Below the pieces are notes generated by a model. It saw nothing but the letters and a program-made list of their open reading frames with translations. It was not told the DNA's origin and searched no databases. Below, one piece after another: positions 28,305 to 37,609 of a stretch of DNA of 64,000 bases (the stretch's first letter is position 1; the number at the start of each line of letters is the position of its first letter). Origin of the DNA: Burkholderia sp. IMCC1007 (GTDB lineage Bacteria > Pseudomonadota > Gammaproteobacteria > Burkholderiales > Burkholderiaceae); assembly GCF_027257875.1 (NCBI RefSeq), contig NZ_JAPVQY010000004.1, positions 230,430 to 294,429 of the forward strand. Reading direction: 5' to 3'. The translations under genes were made by a program, and so were the position numbers.

Positions 28305-28889
28305 ATGGATTCCCGACACGACATACCCCACGACGGCATTGCCCGAGAAGAAATTCACCATCGACGGATCGACATGCGCGGCTGCCGGCGCAGCGACGGC
28401 CTGTTCGAAGTGACGGCGTGTCTCGCCGACCGCAAGACGAGCGACTTCACCCCACCGGGCGGCACGCGCACCGTCGCGGCGCTGGCCCCGATTCACGATC
28501 TCGGCGTCACGCTGGTTTTCGACGTCGACATGACCGTGCGCGCGGTATCCACTTTCATCAGGTCGCATCCCTATGCGCAATGTCCGGGTGGCGGCGACTC
28601 GCTACAGGCGCTCGTCGGATTGCGTATCGGTGCTGGCTGGAACAGCGAGATCCGCAAACGTCTGCCGTCTTGCGACACGTGCACGCATCTGAAGGAAATT
28701 CTCGGCCCGGTCGCCACGACGGCCTATCAGACGATGGTCGGTATGCGTACGTCCCCGCTCGATGATCGCGACAGCGAAGGAAAACCGCGGAAGATCGACA
28801 GTTGCTATGCGTATGGCGCGTCGCGCGACCTCGTGAAAAACCTTTGGCCTGAATATCATCAGCCGGCGGTGTCGGTCAAAGAGGACTGA
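28305..28889 (+). CDS. DUF2889-family protein
   Basis: The protein has 194 residues. It matches the DUF2889 pattern: REEIHHRRIDMRGCRRSDGL near the start, DVDMTVRAV in the middle and the Cys motif CDTCTHLKEILGPVATTAYQ. The function of the family is unknown. The start at 28305 is supported by ACGGAG 8 bases upstream; longer open frames lack family features. A GC-rich short tandem repeat follows about 40 bases after its stop. Confidence 0.75.
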   Translation: MDSRHDIPHDGIAREEIHHRRIDMRGCRRSDGLFEVTACLADRKTSDFTPPGGTRTVAALAPIHDLGVTLVFDVDMTVRAVSTFIRSHPYAQCPGGGDSLQALVGLRIGAGWNSEIRKRLPSCDTCTHLKEILGPVATTAYQTMVGMRTSPLDDRDSEGKPRKIDSCYAYGASRDLVKNLWPEYHQPAVSVKED

Positions 28890-28931
28890 CGCGTCGGGAA
28901 TGCGAACTGGAATACGGTTCGCGGGATCGGT

Positions 28932-29012
28932 GTCGGCGGGGTCGGCGGGGTCGGCGGGGTCGGCGGGTCGGCGGGTCGGCGGGTCGGCGGGTCGGCGGGT
29001 CGGCGGGTCGGC
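28932..29012. repeat. short tandem repeat TCGGCGGG(G)
   Basis: Three 9-base units TCGGCGGGG (28933-28959) are followed by six 8-base units TCGGCGGG (28960-29007) and a partial unit. It lies between the DUF2889 stop and the end of the convergent flavodoxin gene. Unit lengths of 8 and 9 are not multiples of 3, so it is unlikely to be coding. Slipped-strand length change would be expected. Confidence 0.9.
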
Positions 29013-29063
29013 TCTCGCAAGCGGCATCGGTGACACCGCTTCAGCGGGTTCGATCGCTGTCGA

Positions 29064-29555
29064 TCAGAACACGCCGAGCGCCAACCCTGCGGCAAGACCC
29101 GCGCCGATTTCGGCGCAGCGTGCGAGATCCTCGCTGCCAATCGTCTTGGGGGAGAGGATGCGCTCGGGCGTTTGCGCGTGGGTGCAGATGATCAGGCCCG
29201 GCGCCACATTCCTGAGCCGCCATCCGGTCGCGATCCGGTCGATCTGGCGCAGTGCGTTCTGTCCGTCGCTGCCCGCGCAAATCATCGCCGCATACGGGCG
29301 GCCATTCACGCGATCGAGCGCAGCGTAGTAGCAGCGATCGAAGAAATCCTTCATCAAACCGGACATCGCAGCCAGATTTTCCGGTGTCGCGAACAGGTAG
29401 GCGTCGGCGGCCAGCACATCGTCCGCGCTCGTCGCGTCGGCTCGCTGCAACTTCACCTCCACGCCGGATTGCTCGCGCGCAGCGCTCGCTGCCGCTTCAG
29501 CCATTTGTTGCGTGCCGCCAGTCATCGTGTGATAGACGATCAACAGCGTCTTCAT
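29064..29555 (-). CDS. flavodoxin / NAD(P)H-dependent oxidoreductase family protein
   Basis: This 163-residue protein has the flavodoxin phosphate loop LLIVYHTMTGGTQQMAEAA at the N-terminus and the FMN-side segment ADAYLFATPENLAAMSGLMKDFFDR in the middle. It is cytosolic. It probably transfers electrons through FMN, but the partner is unknown. The divergent TetR/metallo-hydrolase genes lie upstream on the other side of a 160-base gap. Confidence 0.8.
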   Translation of the reverse strand: MKTLLIVYHTMTGGTQQMAEAAASAAREQSGVEVKLQRADATSADDVLAADAYLFATPENLAAMSGLMKDFFDRCYYAALDRVNGRPYAAMICAGSDGQNALRQIDRIATGWRLRNVAPGLIICTHAQTPERILSPKTIGSEDLARCAEIGAGLAAGLALGVF

Positions 29556-29716
29556 GTGGGTTCACTCTCGTTCAGCTGTATATGCGCCGGTCTCGTTCGG
29601 GACAGGTTACGTCGACATGTGCGTCCGGTGCTGCATTCGTCGGCGTTCGGCACTTACGGATTACCGCTTCTTCAATACTAGTGAAGCGCGCGTTGAGTCG
29701 GTCAACGGGCGGTCAG

Positions 29717-30352
29717 TCACGCAGCATCGCCGTCCTCGCGCGCGTAGTACGCAAGAAACATATCGGCAGCGGATTCGGCAAGTTTCTGCTGCTCCTGCAT
29801 GCCAAGCGGTGGCTGGCCCAGCGTTACTTGAGGCCAGAACGCAAAAGCTTTCACGATGCCGTGCAGTTGATGGGCCGCAAATACGGGATCGGTGGTTGAC
29901 AGGCGGCCGGCCGCCGCCGCCGCACGAATCCAGACCGTCAGATCTTCCTCGCGTTCGCCCAGGCGTTCGACCATGTCACGCGCGCGCTCCGGAGAGTGAA
30001 TGGCGGCGCCGATGGCGACGCGTGCGAGCGCAAGAAACGCTTCGTCGTTCAGCAAGCGCAATTTGCGGTTCAGCAGCGCGAGCAACTGTTCGCGCAGCGG
30101 GACGTCCGCACAGTAGGCGGGCGGGCTGGCGGTCCGTATCGCCTCCCATAGTTGATGCAGAATCGCGGCGAACAGAGCTTCCTTGCTCGGAAAGTGGTTG
30201 TAGACGGTGCGTTTCGACACGTCCGCCCGCGCGGCGATGCGATCCATGCTGGTTGCGTCGTAGCCTGCGGCGAGGAATTCCTCGATCGCCGCGTCGATGA
30301 TCGCCGCGCGTTTTCGATCGGTGAGGCGCGGAGGAGAAGTGCTCGTATCCAT
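29717..30352 (-). CDS. TetR/AcrR-family regulator (AefR-like)
   Basis: The 211-residue protein has an N-terminal helix-turn-helix (AIIDAAIEEFLAAGYDATSM, then IAARADVSKRTVYNHFPSKE) and an AefR-type C-terminal domain. It is divergent from a metallo-hydrolase gene. The 83-base gap contains a nested inverted repeat suitable as operator, so it probably represses both genes. Confidence 0.82.
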   Translation of the reverse strand: MDTSTSPPRLTDRKRAAIIDAAIEEFLAAGYDATSMDRIAARADVSKRTVYNHFPSKEALFAAILHQLWEAIRTASPPAYCADVPLREQLLALLNRKLRLLNDEAFLALARVAIGAAIHSPERARDMVERLGEREEDLTVWIRAAAAAGRLSTTDPVFAAHQLHGIVKAFAFWPQVTLGQPPLGMQEQQKLAESAADMFLAYYAREDGDAA

Positions 30353-30362
30353 ACAAAAATTT

Positions 30363-30412
30363 TACACCGGCGAGTTTACTTTTCCCAGGGATAAACTACA
30401 CTGATCGGTGTA
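30363..30412. promoter_or_regulatory. nested inverted-repeat operator, TetR / metallo-hydrolase gap
   Basis: Outer arms TACACCG (30363-30369) and CGGTGTA (30406-30412) enclose inner arms AGTTTA (30373-30378) and TAAACT (30392-30397). It sits between the two divergent starts, where a TetR-type operator is expected. Confidence 0.6.
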
Positions 30413-30435
30413 CTTTTATTTCCGGACGAATCGAC

Positions 30436-31560
30436 ATGGCTTCGCCTCTCATTTTCCTTCATCGCGTTCTGGGTTTCGCCGCCGCCAAGCGTGGCCGCGC
30501 GTTGTCCAGCCAGTCGCCGCAACACACTGGCGAGCGCTTCAGCAACGTTGCACCACGGCCGGCCGAAGGTTTTGGCAAGACGCTCGGGATCGCATGGAAC
30601 ATGCTGGTCAACAAACCGCGCGACACCGCGCCGTTTGGCGCTCTGCCGATCGATTCACTGACTCGGCAACAGCTCGACGCAGCCCCTGACCGGAGCCTGT
30701 ACCGACTTGGACACTCGACGCTGCTGCTGAAGCTGCGTGGCGAGTTCTGGTTGACTGATCCGGTGTTTGCGGAACGTGCATCGCCATTCCGGCACCTCGG
30801 CCCGAAGCGCTTTCATGCCCCTCCAATTGCACTCGAAGATCTTCCGCCATTGCGTGGCGTGATCCTGTCGCACGATCACTACGATCACCTCGACCGCGAC
30901 ACGGTGGTCGCGCTCGCGGCCACCACCGACATGTTCATCACGACGTTGGGTGTCGGTGATCGGCTGATCGACTGGGGCATCGACACGAAGAAGGTACGCC
31001 AGCTCGACTGGTGGCAAAGCATCGACATCGGAGGGTTGATGCTGACCGCGACACCGGCGCAGCACTTCTCCGGGCGTAGCCTGTTCGATGGCAACAGCAC
31101 GCTATGGGCGTCGTGGGTTATCGTCGACGACGATATGCGTGTGTTCTTCAGCGGCGACACCGGATACTTCAACGGCTTCCGGGCCATCGGCGAACGTTTG
31201 GGGCCGTTCGACGTGACGCTGATCGAAACCGGCGCGTACGACGCTCAATGGCCATACGTGCACATGCAGCCGGAAGAGACCGTGCAGGCACACATCGACC
31301 TGCGCGGCCGCACGCTGATACCGATTCACAACGGCACGTTCGATCTCGCGATGCACCGATGGCAGGAGCCGTTCGAGCGGGTCACCGCATTAGCCATGGT
31401 GCGCGGCGTCGGACTGTCGACGCCGCGGATCGGCGAGCGACTCGATTTGAACGAACCGCATCGCGGCGAGCAGTGGTGGCGGACGGCTGAAGAACATGCG
31501 GAGAAGCCGGCGACGAAATCGCGTCGTTGGCAGCTGTGCCCAACGCAAGTGACGAAGTAG
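30436..31560 (+). CDS. MBL-fold metallo-hydrolase (UlaG/NAPE-PLD-like)
   Basis: This 374-residue protein has a beta-lactamase-fold core: HSTLLLKLRGEFWLTDPVF, the metal-binding SHDHYDHLD (about residues 144-152), a histidine in TPAQHFSGR, and FFSGDTGY. The arrangement resembles UlaG and NAPE-PLD-like hydrolases, which cleave phosphodiesters or lactones. A 60-residue N-terminal extension without a clear signal peptide contains LNKPRD-like segments seen in related proteins. The substrate is unknown. It is likely controlled by the divergent TetR. Confidence 0.82.
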   Translation: MASPLIFLHRVLGFAAAKRGRALSSQSPQHTGERFSNVAPRPAEGFGKTLGIAWNMLVNKPRDTAPFGALPIDSLTRQQLDAAPDRSLYRLGHSTLLLKLRGEFWLTDPVFAERASPFRHLGPKRFHAPPIALEDLPPLRGVILSHDHYDHLDRDTVVALAATTDMFITTLGVGDRLIDWGIDTKKVRQLDWWQSIDIGGLMLTATPAQHFSGRSLFDGNSTLWASWVIVDDDMRVFFSGDTGYFNGFRAIGERLGPFDVTLIETGAYDAQWPYVHMQPEETVQAHIDLRGRTLIPIHNGTFDLAMHRWQEPFERVTALAMVRGVGLSTPRIGERLDLNEPHRGEQWWRTAEEHAEKPATKSRRWQLCPTQVTK

Positions 31561-31958
31561 GTTTGTCGGTCGCCGCGCTTTCCGTCCGGGAAAAGCGCGG
31601 CGGTGATGTATGCGGCGCCACATAACGCACGCAAACGCAGCGGGCGCGCCGTCAACGACGACCGGCCCGACAAAAAAGCGGTGAACCCACCCACCCGAAA
31701 TTCAGCCCACCAGGCCAGTATCGTCGTCCGAATCCGGCGGTCAATGCGGGCCGCCGCAGCACTTGCCCTACAGTTGCCATCGATCAAGCGCTTCAAAGCC
31801 GATCCCGCGCCGACCGGACAAATGCGCTGTTCGCTTCAAAAACTGGCGCGCTCATCCAAAGTTGGTCGGAGACGCATCCCATCGATCCAATATCAGATTG
31901 ACGCACTTCGCTCGCACGAAGGATGGTCGTTTCGAAATCCTGGGGGGTGAAGAAACGC

Positions 31959-31974
31959 GTTGTCACGTGACAAC
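31959..31974. repeat. parS-like centromere site 1
   Basis: This is a perfect 16-base palindrome, GTTGTCACGTGACAAC, 1.6 kb upstream of parA. The same sequence recurs at four nearby positions and is the expected binding target of the ParB encoded at 34259. Confidence 0.85.
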
Positions 31975-32674
31975 TCGCCATGGACGAGCCCGCGCTGATC
32001 CTGCTGGGATTCACTTTCGGCAAGTCGCAAGCATCCAGCTAAACAGATAACCCAGCACACGACCGCACGAATATGTATCAAACACAACAAAACACGTTCG
32101 TTTAGACACATTTTCGTCTGAACCGCCTTCATCCGGTGCCAATTTCTCGCATCAACTCCATGCGCCCCCATTTACAGGGCAAATCTGGTGCATTTTGCGT
32201 GAAACAACATGAAGAAAGTGCCGCAACTCGTTGCCTGACAAGGGTTTACCGGGGCGCCCCATTTTTCAGGATTGTTTCACGAACATGCGCCGCGACGCTG
32301 CCGCTCGCCTCTGCTTGGGGCGAATCGACATGCAGCATAGGCACCGTGCGCCTCCCACGACAAACCCCCACAATCATCGCGCCGCTCAACGACGACAGGG
32401 TGCGGCGAACACAACGCTATCCTGCCTCGGAGAGTACTGCAGCAACGGGTACACATTCCGCTTAAATGGGGACATATCAAACGCCGTGAAATCCGCCGAT
32501 GTATCCTCTAAGGCTTCTGGCGGACGGCTTGCAGTCGCTGCCCGACGCATGTCTATGATGGAGCCAGCCACCGAGATCGGGCCACCCGTTTCGCTCCCAT
32601 TACGCAAGCCATCGGGGCTTATGAGTCGACTCTTCCGTTTCGGAGCAGGTTCTCCGGATCACCAGGCTGCTGTC

Positions 32675-32690
32675 GTTGTCACGTGACAAC
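32675..32690. repeat. parS-like centromere site 2
   Basis: This is a second perfect copy of GTTGTCACGTGACAAC. It directly abuts the first unit of the 124-base direct repeat. Confidence 0.85.
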
Positions 32691-32938
32691 TCGGATCCGC
32701 ATCTACGACGACAGTCCAGCTCGAATTCCGGCGATTGAGCAATCTCTCTCCGTGCACCGCCGGTAAATTGCCAGTCCCATTACCACCGTAACGATTGCGT
32801 CTAAATCAATCATCTCGAATCCGCATCTCCCATAACAGTCCACCTCGAATTCCGGCGATCCGAGCGATCTCTGTTCGTGGATCGCTGGTAAATTGCCAGC
32901 CCTATCGCCGTCGTTACGATTGCGTCCAAGTGGACCCT
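32691..32938. repeat. imperfect 124-base direct repeat in the centromere region
   Basis: Two units, 32691-32814 and 32815-32938, share blocks such as CTCGAATTCCGGCGAT, GGTAAATTGCCAG and ACGATTGCGTC in the same order at a spacing of 124-125 bases. No reading frame is preserved. It looks like a duplication of part of the centromere. Confidence 0.8.
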
Positions 32939-32968
32939 TCCACGCCTTGATAGCCGTGTCCCGTGCCG

Positions 32969-32984
32969 GTTGTCACGTGACAAT
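32969..32984. repeat. parS-like centromere site 3
   Basis: GTTGTCACGTGACAAT differs from the consensus only in the last base. Confidence 0.8.
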
Positions 32985-33222
32985 CGCTCGTCACGGCGTT
33001 GCTTGCATCCGGCCGGCACACCGCTGTCCCGGAATAGCGAACGAACCCGGAATATCCTGGTCACAAGCCCAACCGGTATGTCGGGGATGGGCACGCATTG
33101 GTGCCTCGAAACCCACACGAAGAGCGTGCTCGCACGGTGCACGGCCGCAGCATCGCGGGCCGCATGGGCGCGTCGCCGTGCTCCCGCCCGGTGCGCGGCC
33201 GATAGCCGCGGGCCGACACCGA

Positions 33223-33238
33223 CTTGTCACGTGACAAC
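33223..33238. repeat. parS-like centromere site 4
   Basis: CTTGTCACGTGACAAC differs from the consensus only in the first base. Confidence 0.8.
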
Positions 33239-33457
33239 TGCGCGAGGCGCAGTCGCGCTATGTCGAATGGTTATACGGCCGCAGCAAAATCCCTGAACCG
33301 ACACCGAGGTAATTTACGAAATGCGAGAGTTAGGATTTTTCGCGCAGAACTGAGCGGTCCATTTAACCGGAAGATTTTGTTAGTCGTTCCGAAAACAACG
33401 TTTCTTCTATTCTTCCAAGCATCGAACCGCGAGATCGATGATCGGCCATTCGGCCCA

Positions 33458-33473
33458 CTTGTCACGTGACAAC
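33458..33473. repeat. parS-like centromere site 5
   Basis: CTTGTCACGTGACAAC lies 98 bases upstream of the parA start, so ParB bound here could also repress the par promoter. Confidence 0.8.
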
Positions 33474-33570
33474 CGCCTCGATCTGCAAATTCATCTAGTC
33501 ATCGAACACTTTTTCTGGACATTTCGACAACAACTACATATATTTACGCAAAACTCCGTGGAGGAATTTA

Positions 33571-34266
33571 ATGGCTTTCAAGATCGCCGTTAGCAATCAA
33601 AAAGGTGGTACTGGAAAGACCACCATCTCCGTCAATATCGCGGCAGCTTTCGAGGCCGGCGGCAACAAGGTCGCATTGATCGATGCCGATCCCCAGGGCA
33701 CGTCGGTCAGATGGGTCACGAGCGGAGAAAATACGCTCCCGATGACGGTACTGTCGCTGGCCCCAGCCGGCCGCGGCATCGGCGGCGAGATCAAGAAGCA
33801 GGATGCGAACTTCGACGTCATCGTCGTCGACTGTCCGGGCAACCTCGAGGACCCTCGCATCGCGTCCGTACTCGAAGTCGCCGATTTCTGCCTCGTGCCG
33901 CTATCCCCATCGCCGGCCGATCTGTACAGTACCGTCGCGATGATCCGCATGATCGAGTCGATGCGCGCCGTTCGTAACCCAACTCTTTCTTCTGCGCTGA
34001 TGCTGAATAGCGTCAATGGAAAAACTAAAATGCGTGAAGAAATTTTAAAAATTCTAAGAGCTGAAGAAATAGGGGAGCATCTGCTCGACAGCCAGATCGC
34101 GCAGCGCGAGGTCTACCGTCAGACGTTCGCGCTCGGCACCACGATCCATCATCACAACCGGTACCTGAAGGGGCTGAAGGAAGCTCGCGCGGAGATCGAA
34201 AGGCTCGTCACCGAAATGGCCCAATACATCGCATCGACGCGCGCTACCGGAGCCGCTCATGGCTAA
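33571..34266 (+). CDS. parA: ParA-type partition ATPase
   Basis: The 231-residue Walker-type ATPase has the deviant Walker A QKGGTGKTT (residues 10-18), DADPQGT (about 40-46) and the Walker B-like VIVVDCPGN. It lacks an N-terminal DNA-binding helix-turn-helix, so it resembles the short ParA form found on secondary replicons rather than the F/P1-type. The GGAGG ribosome site precedes the ATG at 33571. Its stop overlaps the parB start by 8 bases. With ParB and the upstream parS sites it forms a complete segregation system for this replicon. Confidence 0.93.
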   Translation: MAFKIAVSNQKGGTGKTTISVNIAAAFEAGGNKVALIDADPQGTSVRWVTSGENTLPMTVLSLAPAGRGIGGEIKKQDANFDVIVVDCPGNLEDPRIASVLEVADFCLVPLSPSPADLYSTVAMIRMIESMRAVRNPTLSSALMLNSVNGKTKMREEILKILRAEEIGEHLLDSQIAQREVYRQTFALGTTIHHHNRYLKGLKEARAEIERLVTEMAQYIASTRATGAAHG

Positions 34267-35293
34267 AGACACCTCGAAAGAAAAGAAGCCGACCGGCAAC
34301 CTGCATCTTGCCGCCGGCCTGCTGCGCGGCCTCGCGCAGGAAAACGCGGCACTGGAGACGCGGCTGCCCGACCCGGTATCGCCCGCATCGGATATCGCAG
34401 TCGCAATCGCGACCACCGCCGCGCCGAGCGCACCGGCACCCGCCGATGCCGCGGATCTCGGTGCGCCGCAAAGGGTCGCGGTCAAGGACTGCATCCCGAA
34501 CCCGTTCAACCCGCGCGTGTTCTATTCAGAATCGAGCCTGCACGAGCTCGCGCTGACGTTGAAGCGAGAAGGGCAGATCGAACCGATCAAGGTCACGCGG
34601 CTCCCCGAATTCCCCGGCAAGCTCGTCGTGATCGACGGCCAGCGCCGGCTCCGCGCGACAAGCATCAACGGCGACGAAACGATCAACGCGACGTTCCGTA
34701 CGGATCACACGCCCGAGCAGCTCTATACGATCGCGTATCGCGCCAACCACGACCACGAACGCCAGACGATCTTCGACGATGCGGTCGCGTGGAAGCGTCT
34801 GCTCGACGAAAAAGTCTTCCCGGACCAGAACACGCTCGCGGAGAAGATCGGCAAGGACAAGGCATCGATCAGCAAGACGCTGTCGCTGAACGCACTGCCG
34901 AACACGCTGCTCGAGCGAATGGCCAGCGCGAACGACGTGGTCGGCCTGCAGGCAGCGTATTTCCTGAAGCTGATTTTCGAGCGCCTGGGCGAACCGGCGG
35001 CCGACCGTCTGCTCACGGCCGTGATCGAGCGCAAGAAGTCGGTGCGCGATCTCGAGAACTTCCTGCGCGCGCAAAGTGACGGCAACAAGAAGACGGGGCG
35101 CACGCGCTACAGCGTTCGCCACGATTTCGCGCTCGAATCGCGCGCGATCGGTCAGCTGAAGACGTATCCGGACGGGCGTCTGGATCTGCAGCTCAAGGGC
35201 GTGGATGCGTCCCACCAGGAGGCGCTTGCCGATCGGCTCAAGACCGTCATCGACGCATACGTCGCCGAACTGGCTTCAGCAGCACAAAACTGA
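34259..35293 (+). CDS. parB: ParB centromere-binding protein
   Basis: This 344-residue protein has a ParB/Spo0J N-terminal domain (KDCIPNPFNPRVF, LALTLKREGQIEPIKV, and the CTP-binding-box region VIDGQRRLRAT, about residues 75-145). A central helix-turn-helix follows (TLAEKIGKDKASISKTLSLNALP, about 195-217), then a C-terminal dimerisation part. An 80-residue Ala-rich N-terminal arm precedes the core. The RRLRA motif places it with CTP-dependent clamps. It should load at the GTTGTCACGTGACAAC sites upstream. Confidence 0.93.
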   Translation: MAKDTSKEKKPTGNLHLAAGLLRGLAQENAALETRLPDPVSPASDIAVAIATTAAPSAPAPADAADLGAPQRVAVKDCIPNPFNPRVFYSESSLHELALTLKREGQIEPIKVTRLPEFPGKLVVIDGQRRLRATSINGDETINATFRTDHTPEQLYTIAYRANHDHERQTIFDDAVAWKRLLDEKVFPDQNTLAEKIGKDKASISKTLSLNALPNTLLERMASANDVVGLQAAYFLKLIFERLGEPAADRLLTAVIERKKSVRDLENFLRAQSDGNKKTGRTRYSVRHDFALESRAIGQLKTYPDGRLDLQLKGVDASHQEALADRLKTVIDAYVAELASAAQN

Positions 35294-35305
35294 GCGTCCA
35301 AAGCA

Positions 35306-35380
35306 AAGGCCTCGCTCCGGCATTGCGCGGCGCGGCGGGGATGATACCCGGCGCACCATGCATCCTGGCTGCGAGGCCTT
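35306..35380. terminator. inverted repeat between convergent parB and repA
   Basis: Arms AAGGCCTCGC (35306-35315) and GCGAGGCCTT (35371-35380) are exactly complementary and flank 55 GC-rich bases. The right arm abuts the repA stop. It probably ends transcription from both sides, although no long T-run follows. Confidence 0.5.
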
Positions 35381-35382
35381 GA

Positions 35383-36699
35383 TCAGTTGGTCGCGAGACT
35401 GCTTTTCAGCAGGAATTCCAGCAGGTCGTCCGAGGTCGGTTCACCCCACGTGTCGATTGCCAGCCACCGGAAGAAGCTGGTCTGGGCCAGCTTGCTGGCC
35501 TTCTTCTTCGGCGACAGCGTGAGATCTTTCGAACCGGCAACCGTCTCGTTGTAGCGCTCGATCAGCTTGGTCTGGTCGTCGATCTCCAGTTCGCGGAAAT
35601 ACGCACCGGCTTCGTCGACCTTCGCGGCCAGGTATTTGTCGCGGATCTGTTCCTGCTTGCTCTGCGCGGATTCCTTTGCCGGCGCTGCCGCCTCCGAGCC
35701 CTGCCCGTCGGCCAGCGTATAGCCGTGCGTCAGCGCCTTGCGGAAATACGCGGCGACGTTGTCGACGGGTGCCGCGTTCTTCTTCGTAGTCCGATTGAGC
35801 GTATAGGCGATCGCCGCCTTGATGCGCTGCACGCCGTACTGCGTGATCAACCGGCGCGCCTCCGAACGCGGAATGCCGAACTTCGCGACTTCCTCGACCA
35901 GTGCTTCGTTTTTGACGTCGCCTTCCTCGACCGTATCCGCGCTCGGCTTGCGCGTCACCTTGAACTGAACGGCTTCCACACTGCGCCCCGACTTGTGTTC
36001 GATCAGCTCGAGCGTATGGTCGGAAACTTCGTTCACCTCCTGAATGCACGGCACCAGGACCTTGCTCTTGAAGAGCTTGTACTCCTTGTACGACTGGGAT
36101 GCCTTGTCCTGGCCGAGGATGAGATCGCGAAACTTCGGCAGAGGAATCTTCGCGGTGATGCCGATCCCCTCGTAGCGCACCGTGTTCTCCCACAGCGCGA
36201 GCGAGTGCGATCGCCGAAACTCGCGCGCGATCCGCATATCGATCAGTGCGTAGATCTCAGGATTGAGCAGTTCGCTGCGAATCTGGTCGGAGAAACTGTA
36301 CTTCAGCACCGATTGCTCGAGCTCGGCGCCGGCGAGCAGGCCCGACGCCTTCCATACCGTCGAGCGATCCGCGGCCAGATAGTCCCAGTTGACGACTGTA
36401 CTGATCAGCGAGTTGACCGTGTCCTTCACATACTTCGTATTGTTGCTGTTCAGCCCGCTCTCGTGCGACAGCGCGGCGATCGAGATCGAGAAGCTCGTCC
36501 GGCCCGGCTCGAACGCTTCCTGGCGAAGCGCATTCTTGATCAGCGAGCTGAACATCTTGCGCTGCTGCAAGCCGATCTTTCCGGACTTCGGAGCGATATG
36601 GATTGCCTGCACCGCCTTGCGCAACAGATCGGGAGGCTCGGGTGTCTGAAATAGCGAAACCTGCTTGTCGGAGCCTTTGATTGCGGGCTTGCGCGGCAT
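35383..36699 (-). CDS. repA: replication initiator, Rep_3 (RepB) family
   Basis: The 438-residue protein has the paired winged-helix organisation of plasmid initiators. WH1 lies at about residues 35-160 (KIGLQQRKMFSSLIKNALRQ, ISIAALSHESGLNSNNTKYV) and WH2 at about 165-275 (IYALIDMRIAREFRRSHSLALWENT, FRDLILGQDKASQSYKEYKLFKSKVL). A C-terminal extension of 160 residues exceeds typical plasmid initiators. It is convergent with parB. Its 5' region holds an AT-rich segment and the iteron array it should bind, so autoregulation is likely. This gene shows that the replicon uses a plasmid-type origin rather than DnaA alone. Confidence 0.92.
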   Translation of the reverse strand: MPRKPAIKGSDKQVSLFQTPEPPDLLRKAVQAIHIAPKSGKIGLQQRKMFSSLIKNALRQEAFEPGRTSFSISIAALSHESGLNSNNTKYVKDTVNSLISTVVNWDYLAADRSTVWKASGLLAGAELEQSVLKYSFSDQIRSELLNPEIYALIDMRIAREFRRSHSLALWENTVRYEGIGITAKIPLPKFRDLILGQDKASQSYKEYKLFKSKVLVPCIQEVNEVSDHTLELIEHKSGRSVEAVQFKVTRKPSADTVEEGDVKNEALVEEVAKFGIPRSEARRLITQYGVQRIKAAIAYTLNRTTKKNAAPVDNVAAYFRKALTHGYTLADGQGSEAAAPAKESAQSKQEQIRDKYLAAKVDEAGAYFRELEIDDQTKLIERYNETVAGSKDLTLSPKKKASKLAQTSFFRWLAIDTWGEPTSDDLLEFLLKSSLATN

Positions 36700-36806
36700 C
36701 GTGATGTCCGGATAAGGTGACCTTGGTGGGGGCTGACTTTATACCTTTTCCCGCTGGCGAGCAATGTTTCTTTTCTCCAGTATCACTTTCGATTTCTCAT
36801 ATAACT

Positions 36807-36820
36807 ATTTGTTAACAAAT
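36807..36820. repeat. 14-base palindrome in the AT-rich segment upstream of repA
   Basis: ATTTGTTAACAAAT is a perfect palindrome 108 bases upstream of repA, inside the AT-rich part of the origin. It could be an operator for repA. Its centre, GTTAAC, also fits the motif GTWWAC methylated in Burkholderia. Confidence 0.6.
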
Positions 36821-37594
36821 GGAAAACGCTTATTTTTCGCCCGTTGTAGCTACCCCATATCCATATACCTTTCTGCCAAAAACCCTCCCAAAACCAGCTA
36901 CCTATCGGGTCCGGCGCCCCGATCCGGCACGGGATTTGCCAGACTGAAGGTAGCCATTCATGGGAAGCAACCGGTCGAAAATGGATTGGCAAGTGCGATT
37001 CATGGTGCCTTGCAACACGATCCGCTTTTCCTCCCATAACAAGCTACCTTTAGGGCTTCCCATGAATGGGTACCTGTGAAGAGGCTTCGGCTTCGCTTTT
37101 TGTCTTCATGGGCGCCCCAAAGACCGAAATCGCTCCCATAAACGGTTACCTTGGAATTTCCCCATAGATGGTTACCTGTGAGCGGTAGCGATACTGTTTA
37201 TGGGACGCCGCCACGGAATCGGTGCTCGATACCGAGCCAGCAGGCCCGAAACAAGCCCCATATCTGGTTACCTATGCGCGTCCCCATAACAGGCAACCCA
37301 CATAAAACGCTGTGCCCGCGGTCCTCGGCCGGGGACGAAAAAGCGACCCATAGATGGCTACCCAAATATTTCCCCATAGAGTGCTACCTGAAGCACTTTC
37401 ACGACAAAATCCCATAACCTTCTACGTGCGCCCCATATCCACAACCCCGATTTCCCACAGAACGGTACCCAACTCCCCAAATCCACAGACCTGAACCCCC
37501 AGACCCTTCCACCTGTGCCCCCATAAATGGGTACCGAACACCGGTCAAACCCTTGTCAGATAAGGCTGTGAGCCGTCTAAAGGTAGTTAAAGTA

Positions 37595-37609
37595 GTAAAC
37601 GTCGTTTAC
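37595..37609. repeat. palindrome GTAAACG-T-CGTTTAC near the end of the iteron array
   Basis: Seven-base complementary arms surround a single T. Both arms and a further site at 37617-37622 match GTWWAC, so three such hexamers fall within 28 bases. Confidence 0.6.

Larger units (their letters stand above)
31561..33570. other. centromere region: 2 kb non-coding with parS-like sites
   Basis: No frame of this stretch looks coding. It contains five copies of a 16-base palindrome of consensus GTTGTCACGTGACAAC spaced over 1.5 kb, an imperfect 124-base direct repeat, and, just before parA, an AT-rich promoter-like zone (CATATATTTACG at about 33536-33547). Base composition is markedly lower in GC than in the flanks. 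Confidence 0.85.

Noticed and set aside
28900..29328. open frame crossing the TCGGCGGG repeat
   Set aside because: Units of 8 and 9 bases shift frame, and the rest is the shadow of the flavodoxin gene.
31561..33570. possible CRISPR array because of repeated short palindromes
   Set aside because: Spacing is irregular (about 240-700 bases), the repeat is a simple 16-base palindrome and no cas genes are present; a centromere explains it better.
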